Source: Variovorax sp. Sphag1AA (lineage in GTDB: Bacteria > Pseudomonadota > Gammaproteobacteria > Burkholderiales > Burkholderiaceae_C). From it: a DNA stretch of 64,000 nucleotides. Position numbers and translations under genes: made by a program. Where the stretch lies: positions 1 to 64,000 of the forward strand of contig NZ_JACHYC010000010.1 in NCBI RefSeq assembly GCF_014192575.1, read 5' to 3'. This document shows, piece after piece, positions 41,322 to 50,956 of the stretch. The notes beneath the pieces are model-generated. The model searched no databases. It was not told the origin of the DNA and saw nothing but the letters and a program-made list of their open reading frames with translations. Within the stretch, counting starts at the first letter, position 1, and each line of letters opens with the position of its first letter.

Positions 41322-42980
41322 ATGACGCACATCAATCCCTACGCGCTGGGGTTGGACAAGAACGCGGCGAACTTCGTCGCGCTGTCGCCGCTGAGCTTCA
41401 TCGAGCGGGCCGCCCACGTCTATCCGCAGCGCACGGCCCTCATCTACGGCAGCCTGCGCCGCAGCTGGGCCGAGACCTATGCGCGCTGCCGGCGGCTGGC
41501 CGGCGCGCTCGCCGCGCGCGGCATCGGCCCCGGGGACACGGTCGCTGTGATGCTGCCGAACACACCGGCCATGTTCGAGGCGCACTTCGGCGTGCCGATG
41601 AGCGGCGCGGTGCTCAACACCCTGAACACGCGCCTGGATGCCTCGGCCATCGCCTTCATGCTGGAGCACGGCGAGGCCAGGGTGCTGCTGACCGACCGCG
41701 AGTTCTCCGGCGTGGTCGCACAGGCGTTGTCCTCGCTGGGCAACCGCCGGCCGCTGGTGATCGAGGTCGAGGACGACGGCGCGCCACCCGGCCAGCGCCT
41801 GGGCGAGATCGACTACGAGAGCTTCCTCGCCGAAGGCGACCCGCACTATGCATGGCAGTTGCCGGCCGACGAATGGGACGCCATCGCGCTGAACTACACC
41901 TCCGGCACCACTGGCAATCCAAAGGGCGTGGTCACCCACCATCGCGGTGCCTACCTGAACGCCGCGAGCAACGCCATTGCCTGGAACATGCCCGACGGAT
42001 CGGTCTATCTGTGGACCCTGCCGATGTTCCATTGCAACGGCTGGTGCTTTCCGTGGGCGTTGGCGCTTTCCGCGGGCACGAGCGTGTGCCTGCGCCGCAT
42101 CGATCCCGCGCAGGTCTATGCGCTCATCCGGGAGCACCACGTGACCCGCATGTGCGGCGCGCCGATCGTCTACAGCATGATGATCAACGCGCCGGCCGAG
42201 CTGCGCGAGGGCATCGGCCACGCCATCCGGGGGCTGGTCGCGGGTGCGGCGCCACCGGCCGCGATCATCGAGGGCTGCGAGGCGGCGGGCATCGAACTCA
42301 CGCATGTCTACGGCCTGACGGAGGTCTACGGCCCGTCGGCCATCTGCGCCAAGCAGCCGGGCTGGAAGGCGCTTTCCGTCATGGAGCGTGCGCGGCTCAA
42401 CAGCCGGCAGGGCGTGCCTTATCCCTTGCAGGAGGCGGTGACGGTGCTGGACCCGCAGACCATGCAGCCGGTGCCGGCCGACGGCGAAACCATCGGCGAG
42501 ATCATGTTCCGCGGCAATGCCGTGATGAAGGGCTACCTGAAGAACCCGGGTGCCACCGAGGAGGCCTTCGCGGGCGGCTGGTTCCACACCGGCGACCTCG
42601 GCGTGCTGCATCCCGATGGCTACGTGAAGATCACCGATCGAAGCAAGGACGTGATCATCTCGGGCGGCGAGAACATCTCCTCGATCGAGGTCGAGGATGC
42701 ACTGCACCACCACCCGGCCGTGCTGAGCGCTGCAGTGGTGGCCCTGCCCGATGCCAAGTGGGGCGAGGTGCCCTGTGCCTTCGTGGAACTCAAGGCGGGC
42801 GTGTCGGTCACCGAGGCAGAGCTCATCGACTTCTGCCGGCCGCATCTGGCGCGCTTCAAGCTGCCCAAGCGCATCGTTTTCGGCGAGCTGCCAAAGACCT
42901 CCACCGGGAAGATCCAGAAGTTCGTGCTGCGCGAGCGCGTGCGCTCGACCAGCGCGATCGACGACACCGGCCCAATCTGA
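41322..42980 (+). CDS. AMP-forming acyl-CoA synthetase (DmdB-like group)
   Basis: This 552-residue enzyme starts at the ATG at 41322 after an AGGAGAGA ribosome binding site. Motifs: NYTSGTTGNPKGVVTHHR, YGLTEVYGP, the TGDLGVLHPDGYVKITDRSKD hinge and STGKIQKFVLRERV with the catalytic Lys. The extended N-terminus and FIERAAHVYPQRTALIY are typical of medium-chain acyl-CoA and 3-methylmercaptopropionate-CoA ligases. Close to an organosulfur-type monooxygenase operon, a sulfur-containing or branched acid is a reasonable guess. Its end overlaps the CusR-like box of the RND operon. Confidence 0.88.
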   Translation: MTHINPYALGLDKNAANFVALSPLSFIERAAHVYPQRTALIYGSLRRSWAETYARCRRLAGALAARGIGPGDTVAVMLPNTPAMFEAHFGVPMSGAVLNTLNTRLDASAIAFMLEHGEARVLLTDREFSGVVAQALSSLGNRRPLVIEVEDDGAPPGQRLGEIDYESFLAEGDPHYAWQLPADEWDAIALNYTSGTTGNPKGVVTHHRGAYLNAASNAIAWNMPDGSVYLWTLPMFHCNGWCFPWALALSAGTSVCLRRIDPAQVYALIREHHVTRMCGAPIVYSMMINAPAELREGIGHAIRGLVAGAAPPAAIIEGCEAAGIELTHVYGLTEVYGPSAICAKQPGWKALSVMERARLNSRQGVPYPLQEAVTVLDPQTMQPVPADGETIGEIMFRGNAVMKGYLKNPGATEEAFAGGWFHTGDLGVLHPDGYVKITDRSKDVIISGGENISSIEVEDALHHHPAVLSAAVVALPDAKWGEVPCAFVELKAGVSVTEAELIDFCRPHLARFKLPKRIVFGELPKTSTGKIQKFVLRERVRSTSAIDDTGPI

Positions 42981-43002
42981 CAGGATTGTCATTTCGCTGT
43001 CA
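42978..43002. promoter_or_regulatory. CusR-like response-regulator box
   Basis: TGACAGGATTGTCA at 42978-42991 differs at one base from the CusR-type box TGACAANNTTGTCA. A second TGTCA at 42998-43002 forms a direct repeat with 11-base phasing to the TGTCA at 42987. OmpR-class regulators bind such repeats. It lies 47 bases upstream of the efflux operon start. The operon ends with a CusR-like regulator gene, so the box is most likely its own binding site. A -10-like TAGAGT is at 43026-43031. Confidence 0.65.
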
Positions 43003-43037
43003 GCCTGGCGTTCCGGGTGGCCACCTAGAGTGGCCGC

Positions 43038-44501
43038 ATGCGAATACTGTGTCTGGCCCTGGCCGCATCACTGACGGCTTGCGCTGTCGGACCCGATTAC
43101 CAGCGCCCCTCTCTGCCAGAGGGTGTTTCGGCGCCCGCCTTTAAGGAGGGCGATGACTGGAAGCCCGCAGCGCCCGGCAGCGTCGATGCCGGCCAGCCTT
43201 GGTGGACGGCATTCGGCGACACCCGCCTGAACGACCTGGTCGACGAGGCCAATCGCGCCAACCAGGATGTGCGCGTGGCCGAGGCGCAATACCGCGAAGC
43301 GCAGGCGCTTGTGCAGAACGCGCGCTCGGCGCTCTTCCCGACACTGGAGGCCGATGCCTCAGTGGGTCGGGGGCAGAGCCAGACGGTGCTCGGCCCGAAA
43401 CTCGGCAATTCGCACGCATGGTCGCTCCAGGCCGGCTGGGAGGCCGATCTCTGGGGTCGCGTGCGACGCGGGATCGAAGGCGCGAGCGACAGCGCACAGG
43501 CCAGCGAGGCCGATCTCGCCGCCGCGCGCCTGGCGGTCCAGGCCGAGGTCGTCAACGACTACATCCTGCTGCGCGTGGCCGACACCCAGCAGCAGCTCTA
43601 CGCGCGCACGGTCGAGGCCTATCAGAAGTCGCTGCAGATCACGCAGAGCCAGTACCGCGGCGGCGTCGCCTCGCGCGCCGATGTCGAGCTCGCGAACACC
43701 ACGCTGCAATCGACGCAGGCGCAAGCCATCGACATCGAACTCGCGCGCCGGCAAGCGGAGCACGCCATCGCGGTGCTGCTGGGCCGGACGCCGGCCGGCT
43801 TCTCGATCGCGCCGGAGAGCTTTGCGCTCACGCTGCCGCAGGTGCCTGCCGTGGTGCCTTCGGAGCTGCTGGAGCGCCGGCCCGATATTTCCGCCGCGGA
43901 ACGCCGCGTCGCTTCGGCAAACGCGAGCATTGGTGTTGCGCAGGCCGCGCGGTATCCGACGCTCGGGCTCTCGGCGGCGGGCGGCTTCAGCGGTTCGGGC
44001 TTCGGGCCCTGGTTCGCGACACCCGACCGGGTCTGGGCGCTCGGCGCCGCGCTCGCTGGCACGATCTTCGACGGCGGCCTGCGTGCCTCGCAGGTCGAGC
44101 AGGCGCGTGCGGTCTTCGATGCGTCCGCAGCGACGTACCGCAAGACCGTGCTGTCCGGTTTCCAGGAAGTCGAAGACAACCTCGCTGCGCTCAGCCTGCT
44201 CGCGCAAGAGCGTGGGGTGCAGGACGGCGCAGTGCGCTCGGCGCGCAATGCCGAGCGCGTCACCCTGAGCCAGTACCGCGCCGGCACCGCGCCGTACCTC
44301 GCAGTCATCACCGCGCAGGCGCTCGCATTGAACAACGAACGAACCGCACTGCAGTTGCAGGGCCGTCAATACGCCGCCAGCGTGGCGCTCACCAAGGCCG
44401 TCGGCGGCGGCTGGGACGCGAGCCAGCTCCAGGCCAGCTCGGGCGCGAGTCCGAGGGCCACCTCCGCCGCAGCCGGCCCGGCGGCCTCGACCAACGAATG
44501 A
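43038..44501 (+). CDS. NodT-family outer membrane lipoprotein, RND system
   Basis: This 487-residue outer-membrane factor has a short signal and lipobox (ASLTAC), followed by the NodT/OprM landmarks: VGPDYQRPSLP, WWTAFGDTRLNDLVDEA, the repeat helices with RVAEAQYREAQALV, GWEADLWGRVRRG, ERRPDISAAERR and GTIFDGGLR. It is first in a five-gene operon and forms the outer channel of the tripartite pump. The last stop codon overlaps the adaptor start (ATGA). A predicted -10 lies just before the ATG, so the leader is short or absent. Confidence 0.94.
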   Translation: MRILCLALAASLTACAVGPDYQRPSLPEGVSAPAFKEGDDWKPAAPGSVDAGQPWWTAFGDTRLNDLVDEANRANQDVRVAEAQYREAQALVQNARSALFPTLEADASVGRGQSQTVLGPKLGNSHAWSLQAGWEADLWGRVRRGIEGASDSAQASEADLAAARLAVQAEVVNDYILLRVADTQQQLYARTVEAYQKSLQITQSQYRGGVASRADVELANTTLQSTQAQAIDIELARRQAEHAIAVLLGRTPAGFSIAPESFALTLPQVPAVVPSELLERRPDISAAERRVASANASIGVAQAARYPTLGLSAAGGFSGSGFGPWFATPDRVWALGAALAGTIFDGGLRASQVEQARAVFDASAATYRKTVLSGFQEVEDNLAALSLLAQERGVQDGAVRSARNAERVTLSQYRAGTAPYLAVITAQALALNNERTALQLQGRQYAASVALTKAVGGGWDASQLQASSGASPRATSAAAGPAASTNE

Positions 44502-45721
44502 ACGACATGGATACCCCTACACCCCAAGCCCAGCCGCCCCGGCGCCGGTGGCTCTCCGGCACGATCGCCCTGGTGGCCGTGCTGATCATTGCCGCGGGCG
44601 CCTGGCGCATGTGGCGGCCGCACGCTGCGCCGACTGCAGGCCCGCCGCCCGTGCCTGCGAGCACGGCACGCGTGGCTAGCGAAACCGTGCCGATCGCGCG
44701 CACCGGCGTCGGCACCGTGATGACGGTTGCGTCGGTTACGGTGCGCACGCGCATCGACGGCCAGCTCGACAGCGTGGAGTTCAAGGAAGGGCAGGACGTG
44801 AAGGCCGGGCAGGTGCTCGCGCGCATCGATCCGCGCACCTACCAGGCGCAGCTCGAACAGAGCCTTGCGCAGAAGTCCAAGGATGAAGCCCAGCTCGCCA
44901 ATGCGCGCGCCGACCTTCAACGCTATGGCGACCTGATCAAGGAAGACGCGACCACGCAGCAGACGCTGGACACGCAACGCGCGCTGGTCAACCAGCTGCA
45001 GGCGGCGGTGAAGAGCGACGATGCGCAGATCCATCTCGCGCAGGTGCAGCTCGGCTACACGACGATCACCGCGCCGCTCGGCGGGCGCGTCGGCGCGCGG
45101 CTGGTCGATCCGGGCAACATCGTGCACGCGGCTGACGCCAACGGGCTGCTGGTCATCAACCAGATCGACCCGATCGCTGTGCAGTTCACCCTGCCCGAGA
45201 GCAGCTTCCAGGCCGTGAACAAGGCACTCAACACGCAGCACGAGCCGTTGCGTGTCGACGCCATCGATCGCGATACGCACGAGGTGCTCGCGACCGGCAA
45301 GCTGGTGCTGCTGAACAACCAGATCGACACCACGACGGGCACCATCGCAATGAAGGCGCAGTTCACGAACTCAGAGCACAAGCTGTGGCCTGGCCAGTCG
45401 GTCGATGCGCGGCTGGTGCTCGGCGAGCGCGCCGATGCGCTCACCATGCCTTCGGCTGCGGTGCAGCGCAGCCAGGACGGCTTCTTCGTCTACGTCGTGG
45501 GTGCGGATGAAAAGGTCAGCGTGCAGCCGATCGAAGTGGCCGACACGATCGGCGGCAAGACAGTGATCGCCAAGGGCCTCTCCGCCGGCGATCGCGTCGT
45601 GACCGACGGACAGTACCGCCTGACGCCTGGCGCGCGCATCACCGAGCGGCAGCAGGGCGGCAGCATCAACGGCCCGGCCGAGGTCGCAAAGGCCGACAAG
45701 GCCGAAGGAGAAAGGCGTTGA
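44498..45721 (+). CDS. RND periplasmic adaptor (MdtA-like)
   Basis: This 407-residue membrane fusion protein starts at the ATGA overlap at 44498. An N-terminal membrane anchor (LSGTIALVAVLIIAAGAW) precedes the lipoyl half-motif (GQLDSVEFKEGQDVKAGQVLARIDPRTY), an alpha-hairpin with AQLEQSLAQKSKDEAQLANARADLQRY, and the beta-barrel with DPIAVQFTLPESSF. It bridges the permease and the outer-membrane channel. The MdtA-type order in the operon and the overlap with the permease start indicate a complete efflux system. Confidence 0.94.
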   Translation: MNDMDTPTPQAQPPRRRWLSGTIALVAVLIIAAGAWRMWRPHAAPTAGPPPVPASTARVASETVPIARTGVGTVMTVASVTVRTRIDGQLDSVEFKEGQDVKAGQVLARIDPRTYQAQLEQSLAQKSKDEAQLANARADLQRYGDLIKEDATTQQTLDTQRALVNQLQAAVKSDDAQIHLAQVQLGYTTITAPLGGRVGARLVDPGNIVHAADANGLLVINQIDPIAVQFTLPESSFQAVNKALNTQHEPLRVDAIDRDTHEVLATGKLVLLNNQIDTTTGTIAMKAQFTNSEHKLWPGQSVDARLVLGERADALTMPSAAVQRSQDGFFVYVVGADEKVSVQPIEVADTIGGKTVIAKGLSAGDRVVTDGQYRLTPGARITERQQGGSINGPAEVAKADKAEGERR

Positions 45722-48700
45722 GCATCTCCGCTGCCTTCATCAAGCGCCCGATCGGCACGTCGCTGCTCGCCGCGGCGCTGCTGCTGATCGGCCTCGTCGC
45801 ATGGCCGCTGCTGCCGGTGGCACCGCTGCCGCAGGTCGACTTCCCGACGATCCAGGTCACGGGCCGATTACCGGGCGCGAGTCCGGAGACGATGGCGGCG
45901 AGCGTTGCGCAGCCGCTGGAGCGGCAGTTCTCGCTGATCCCGGGGCTGTCGCAGATGACCTCGAGCAGCTCGCTCGGGCTCTCGCAGATCACCTTGCAGT
46001 TCGACCTCGACCGCAACATCGACGCCGCCGCGCTCGACGTGCAGAGCGCCATCAACGCCGCCGGCGGCCAGTTGCCGCAGAACCTGCCCAGCCCTCCGAG
46101 CTTCCGCAAGATCAACCCGGCCGATTCGGCGGTGCTGATCCTGGGGGTGCAGTCGAAGGTGCTGCCGCTGATCCAGGTCAACGACTACGCCGACAACGTG
46201 CTGGCGCAGCAGATCTCGCGCATTCAGGGCGTGGGGCTGGTCAACATCTTCGGCGTGCAGAAGCCGGCGGTGCGCATCCAGATCGATCCCGCCAAGCTCA
46301 AGGCGGTCGGCCTGAGCCTGGAAGACGTGCGCGGCGTGATCGCCAACACCACCGTGAGCCAGCCCACCGGCACCATCGACGGCGACCGGCAGGCGTTCAA
46401 CGTCTACACCAACGACCAGCTGCTCAAGGCCGCGCCTTGGAATGACATGGTGCTGGCGTGGCGCAACGGCGCGCCGATCCGCGTGCGCGATGTGGGCGTG
46501 GCGGTCGATGGGCCCGAGAACGCCAAGGTCTCCGCCTGGGGCTATGCCGGCAAAGGCGCGAGCGAGGACAGCAACATCAGCGATGGCCGCGCGATCATGC
46601 TGGCGATCACCAAGCAACCCGGCGCGAACGTGATCGAGACGGTGGACCGCATCCAGGCCGCGCTGCCGAAGCTCAAGGCTTCGATCCCGCCGAGCGTGAC
46701 GGTCAACACGCTGATCGACCGCACGCAGACCATCCGTGCATCGGTGAAGGACGTGGAGTTCACGCTGCTGCTGTCGATCGCGCTGGTGGTGGCGGTGATC
46801 TTCGTCTTCCTGCGCAACCTGACGGTGACCATCATTCCGAGCGTGACGGTCCCGCTCGCGCTGCTGGGGACGGCCGCGGTGATGTACGTGGTGGGCTACA
46901 GCCTCGACAACCTCTCGCTCATGGCGCTGACCATCGCGGTCGGCTTCGTGGTGGATGACGCGATCGTGATGCTGGAGAACATCTACCGCCACGTCGAAGC
47001 GGGCATGCCGCCGATGGAGGCTGCGCTCAAGGGCGCGGGCGAGATCGGCTTCACCATCGTGTCGATCTCTGTGTCGCTCATCGCGGTGTTCATTCCGCTG
47101 CTGCTGATGGGCGGCATCGTCGGGCGTCTCTTCCGCGAGTTCGCGGTGACGGTGACGCTGACCATCGTGGTGTCGGTGCTGATCTCGCTCACGCTCACGC
47201 CGATGCTGTGCGCGCGCTTCCTCAAGCCGCACTCGGAGCACGAGAAGCATGGCCGGCTCTACCAGTGGTTCGAGGACGGCTTCGACGCGATGCTGAACGG
47301 CTACAAACGTGGTCTTGCCGTGGTGCTGCGGCATCCGTTCATCACGCTGATGAGCTTCATCGCGACGGTGGCTGCAACGGTGGTGCTCTTCATCGCGATC
47401 CCCAAGGGCTTCTTCCCGCAGCAGGACACCGGCTTCATCTTCGGCTCGGCCGACTCCGCACAGGATTCGTCGTCGCAGGCGATGCATGACCGCATGCTCA
47501 AGCTCGCCGACATCATTCGCGACGATCCGGACATCACCAGCTTCGGCATGCAGGCCGGCGCGAGCACCTTCAACTCGGGCAACTTCTTCATCGGCCTCAG
47601 GCCCAAGGACGAAGGGCGCACCGCCAGTGCCGACGAGATCATCGCGAGGCTGCGGCCCAAGCTGGCGCCGGTGCAGGGCATCACGCTCTACATGCAGGCC
47701 GGGCAGGACATCAACGTGGGCGGCCGACTGTCGCGCACGCAGTACCAGTACACGCTGACCGACTCGAACCTCGACGAGCTCAACCAGTGGGCGCCGAAGC
47801 TGCTCGCGAAACTGCGGCAACTGCCGGGGCTCACCGATGTGACCTCCGACCAGCAGAACGCCGCGCCGACCGCGATGGTGACCATCGACCGCCAGCGCGC
47901 ATCGAGCTACGGCATCACGCCGGCCATGGTCGATGCCACGATCTACGACGCGGTCGGCCAGCGCCAGGTGGCGCAGTACTTCACGCAGCTCAACAGCTAC
48001 AACGTGGTGCTGGAGGTCACGCCCGAACTCCAGCGCGATCCGACGCTGTTCGATCACCTCTACCTGACCTCGCCGATCAACGGCCAGCAGGTGCCGCTGT
48101 CGACCTTCGTCAAGCTGGACACCAGCCACACGGGCTATCTCGCGATCAGCCACCAGGGCCAGTTCCCGGCGGTGACGCTGTCGTTCAACCTGCGGCCGGG
48201 TACGTCGCTGGGGCAGGCGGTGGACGCCATCAATGCCGCGCAGGCGCAGATGGGCGTGCCAGCCACGCTGAGCGGCACCTTCCAGGGCACCGCGCAGGCC
48301 TTCGGTGACTCGCTGCGCACGCAGCCTTACCTGATCCTGGCCGCGCTCGTGTCGGTCTACATCGTGCTCGGGCTGCTGTACGAGAGCTACATCCATCCGC
48401 TGACGATCCTCTCGACACTGCCGTCGGCGGGCGTGGGTGCGTTGCTGATCCTGATGGCCGGCGGGTACGATCTGAGCGTGATTGCGCTGATCGGGATCAT
48501 TCTGCTGATCGGCATCGTGAAGAAGAACGGAATCATGATGGTCGACTTTGCCCTGCACGCCGAGCGCGACAGGGGCATGTCGCCGCGCGACGCCATCTTC
48601 GAGGCCTGCGTGTTGCGCTTCAGGCCGATCATGATGACCACCATGTGTGCGCTGCTCAGCGGCCTGCCGCTGATGCTCGGGCACGGTTCGGGCTCGGAGC

Positions 48701-48900
48701 TGCGCCGGCCGCTGGGCTACGCGATGGTCGGCGGGCTCATCCTTTCGCAGATGCTGACGCTGTTCACCACGCCCGTGATCTACCTCTACCTCGACCGTGC
48801 GCACCACTGGTACGTGCGCCGCAAGGAAGCCCGCCGGCAGCGCCGGCTGCCTGATGCGCCCAACGCACCCGACGCACCCGTGGGAGCCATCGCCGAATGA
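45718..48900 (+). CDS. RND efflux permease (MdtB/C-like)
   Basis: This 1060-residue inner-membrane transporter begins at a TTG (45718) overlapping the adaptor stop, with GAAGGAG at proper spacing; the first residues SISAAFIKRPIGTSLLAA match the usual RND start. The proton relay motif VVDDAIVMLENIYRH lies in TM4, and twelve membrane helices and two large periplasmic porter domains are present. Similarity in feel is greatest to MdtB/MdtC and multidrug pumps rather than metal pumps: no Met-rich metal motif was noticed. The neighbouring CusS/CusR-type genes look like metal or stress sensors, so the substrate remains open. Confidence 0.95.
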   Translation: MSISAAFIKRPIGTSLLAAALLLIGLVAWPLLPVAPLPQVDFPTIQVTGRLPGASPETMAASVAQPLERQFSLIPGLSQMTSSSSLGLSQITLQFDLDRNIDAAALDVQSAINAAGGQLPQNLPSPPSFRKINPADSAVLILGVQSKVLPLIQVNDYADNVLAQQISRIQGVGLVNIFGVQKPAVRIQIDPAKLKAVGLSLEDVRGVIANTTVSQPTGTIDGDRQAFNVYTNDQLLKAAPWNDMVLAWRNGAPIRVRDVGVAVDGPENAKVSAWGYAGKGASEDSNISDGRAIMLAITKQPGANVIETVDRIQAALPKLKASIPPSVTVNTLIDRTQTIRASVKDVEFTLLLSIALVVAVIFVFLRNLTVTIIPSVTVPLALLGTAAVMYVVGYSLDNLSLMALTIAVGFVVDDAIVMLENIYRHVEAGMPPMEAALKGAGEIGFTIVSISVSLIAVFIPLLLMGGIVGRLFREFAVTVTLTIVVSVLISLTLTPMLCARFLKPHSEHEKHGRLYQWFEDGFDAMLNGYKRGLAVVLRHPFITLMSFIATVAATVVLFIAIPKGFFPQQDTGFIFGSADSAQDSSSQAMHDRMLKLADIIRDDPDITSFGMQAGASTFNSGNFFIGLRPKDEGRTASADEIIARLRPKLAPVQGITLYMQAGQDINVGGRLSRTQYQYTLTDSNLDELNQWAPKLLAKLRQLPGLTDVTSDQQNAAPTAMVTIDRQRASSYGITPAMVDATIYDAVGQRQVAQYFTQLNSYNVVLEVTPELQRDPTLFDHLYLTSPINGQQVPLSTFVKLDTSHTGYLAISHQGQFPAVTLSFNLRPGTSLGQAVDAINAAQAQMGVPATLSGTFQGTAQAFGDSLRTQPYLILAALVSVYIVLGLLYESYIHPLTILSTLPSAGVGALLILMAGGYDLSVIALIGIILLIGIVKKNGIMMVDFALHAERDRGMSPRDAIFEACVLRFRPIMMTTMCALLSGLPLMLGHGSGSELRRPLGYAMVGGLILSQMLTLFTTPVIYLYLDRAHHWYVRRKEARRQRRLPDAPNAPDAPVGAIAE

Positions 48901-49583
48901 AAGTGCTGATCGTCGAAGACGAACGCAAGACCGCCGACTACCTCTCACAGGGGTTGACCGAGCAGGGCTGCACTGTCGATCTCGCCTTCGACGGCATCGA
49001 CGGACAGCACATGGCGCTGCACTACGACTTCGACGTGATCGTGCTCGACGTGATGCTGCCGGGGCTGGACGGCTTCTCGATCCTGAAGTCGCTGCGCAGC
49101 GTGAAGAACACGCCGGTCATCATGCTCACCGCGCGCGACGGCGTCGCCGACCGGGTGCGGGGCCTGCAGGCGGGGGCGGACGACTACCTCGTCAAGCCTT
49201 TCTCGTTTCTCGAACTGCTCGCGCGGCTGCAGGCGCTCACGCGGCGCGGACGCACCCATGAATCGACCCTGCTGCGCGTGGGCGACCTGCGCGTGGACCT
49301 CATCAGCCGCAAGGCCTGGCGGCAGGACCAGCGCATCGACCTGACGGCCAAGGAGTTCGCGCTGCTCGCGGTGCTTGCCAGGCGGCAGGGCGAGATCCTG
49401 TCCAAGACCGTGATCGCCGAGCTGGTCTGGGACATGAATTTCGACAGCAACACCAATGTGGTCGAAGTCGCCATCAAGCGCCTGCGCACCAAGATCGATG
49501 CACCCTTCGGCCACAGCCTGCTGCACACCATCCGGGGCATGGGCTACGTCCTGGAGGACCGCGGCGGTACGGAGCCGGAATGA
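48897..49583 (+). CDS. OmpR-family response regulator (CusR-like)
   Basis: This 228-residue regulator has a receiver domain with phospho-acceptor Asp51 in VIVLDVMLPG, acidic EDE at 7-9, and Lys in VKPFSFLELLARL, followed by a winged-helix output domain (DLTAKEFALLAVLARRQGEILSKTVI and SNVVEVAIKRLRTKID-type residues near the end). It overlaps the permease stop by four bases (ATGA) and the kinase start likewise. It probably binds the box at 42978-43002 and activates the whole operon, giving positive autoregulation. Confidence 0.94.
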   Translation: MKVLIVEDERKTADYLSQGLTEQGCTVDLAFDGIDGQHMALHYDFDVIVLDVMLPGLDGFSILKSLRSVKNTPVIMLTARDGVADRVRGLQAGADDYLVKPFSFLELLARLQALTRRGRTHESTLLRVGDLRVDLISRKAWRQDQRIDLTAKEFALLAVLARRQGEILSKTVIAELVWDMNFDSNTNVVEVAIKRLRTKIDAPFGHSLLHTIRGMGYVLEDRGGTEPE

Positions 49584-50950
49584 AGAACTCGATCGCCACC
49601 CGACTGGCGCTGATGTTCGCCGCCGCGGCACTCGCGGGCTTTGCGCTGCTCGGCTTCGCGCTGCACCACGTGCTCGCGGGCGAGTTGCTGCGTCACCAGC
49701 ATGCGCAGATCGATGCGCGCCTGGAGGACATCTCGTACATGCTCCAGCACGGCCGGGCAACGAACCTCGGCGAACGCATCCGCGAGAAGCTCGACACCCT
49801 CGGCAGTGCCGACCCGCGCACCCGCACCTGGATGTGGAGCGAGGACCCGGCCTATCGCTTCGGCGATGACGCTGCAGATGTCATGGCAGCGCTCGACGAG
49901 GGCCAGGACACGGCCGTCGTGCGGATACCGGATTCCACGAAGACGCGCCGCATGCGCGTGCACGGCCAGACGATGCCCGCGACCGAGACGCGTCCGGCGG
50001 TGCGTTTCATGGCCGGCGTCGATGCGCAGCCCTTCCGCGACACGCTGCGCACCTTCGAGACCGCACTGCTGCTGCTGACCTTGGCCGGCACGGGATTGGC
50101 GGCGGCGCTGGGCTACTGGATCGCGCGCATCGGGCTCGCGCCGGTGGAGCGGCTTTCGGAAGAGGCGCAGCGGATCGGCCCGGACAACCGGGCGTTGCGC
50201 CTGCAACTCCCCGCGCTGCCGCGCGAGCTGGCGCGACTCGGTGTCTCGTTCAACGCCGCGCTCGACCGGCTCGATGCGGCCTACGCGCAGCTCGCGACCT
50301 TCAGCGACGACGTGGCGCACGAGCTGCGCACCCCGCTTGCGAACCTGATCGGCCAGACGCAGGTCGCGCTCGCGCGCGACCGCAACGCGCCCGAGCTGCG
50401 CGAGGTGCTGCAATCGAACCTGGAAGAGGTGGAGCGCCTGCGCGCCATCGTCGCCGACATGCTGTTCCTCGCGCGTGCGGAGCAGGGCGTGCGTGCGCGC
50501 GGCCTGGTGGCGTCGTCGATTGCGCAGGAGGTCGGCAAGACCGTCGAGTTCCTCGACCTGCTGCTCGACGAGGCCGGCATGACGGTGCAGGTGGAAGGCG
50601 ATGCGGTCGCGCCGATCGAGACATCGCTGTTCCGCCGTGCGCTCACCAACCTGCTGCAGAACGCGATCCAGCACTCACGGCCCGGTGCGGAGGTGCTGGT
50701 GCGCATCGGAAGCCATGACCATGCGGCCGAGGTGAGCTTCTCGAACCCGAGCGCGCCGATCGCGCCCGACCAGCTCGCGCGGCTCTTCGACCGGTTCTAT
50801 CGCATCGACACATCGCGCCGCAACAGCGGCGAGAACCACGGGCTGGGGCTGTCGATCGTGAAGGCGGTGGCGGTGATGCACAACGGCACGGTGTTCGCGC
50901 GCTCCGCCGAGGGCATCACGACCGTCGGATTCAGCGTCGCGCTGCAATAG
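49580..50950 (+). CDS. CusS-like sensor histidine kinase
   Basis: This is a 456-residue membrane kinase. Two membrane helices (residues 8-30 and about 155-178) flank a periplasmic sensor domain of about 125 residues, then a HAMP linker, HisKA with the phospho-acceptor His at about 247 in FSDDVAHELRTPL, and HATPase motifs (NLLQNAIQHS and HGLGLSIVKAVA). It partners with the upstream regulator. The periplasmic domain has no clear Cys or Met copper motif. It ends the operon and converges on the SRPBCC gene with a six-base gap. Confidence 0.93.
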   Translation: MKNSIATRLALMFAAAALAGFALLGFALHHVLAGELLRHQHAQIDARLEDISYMLQHGRATNLGERIREKLDTLGSADPRTRTWMWSEDPAYRFGDDAADVMAALDEGQDTAVVRIPDSTKTRRMRVHGQTMPATETRPAVRFMAGVDAQPFRDTLRTFETALLLLTLAGTGLAAALGYWIARIGLAPVERLSEEAQRIGPDNRALRLQLPALPRELARLGVSFNAALDRLDAAYAQLATFSDDVAHELRTPLANLIGQTQVALARDRNAPELREVLQSNLEEVERLRAIVADMLFLARAEQGVRARGLVASSIAQEVGKTVEFLDLLLDEAGMTVQVEGDAVAPIETSLFRRALTNLLQNAIQHSRPGAEVLVRIGSHDHAAEVSFSNPSAPIAPDQLARLFDRFYRIDTSRRNSGENHGLGLSIVKAVAVMHNGTVFARSAEGITTVGFSVALQ

Positions 50951-50956
50951 AAGCGA

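Noticed and set aside
41295..42992. A 565-residue minus-strand frame opposite the acyl-CoA synthetase
   Set aside because: Composition is His/Arg/Gly-rich shadow sequence; the plus strand carries all ANL motifs.
45868..48948. A 1026-residue open frame antisense to the RND permease
   Set aside because: It is Arg/His-rich, has no motifs and mirrors the GC-biased third position of the true gene, which has clear RND landmarks.
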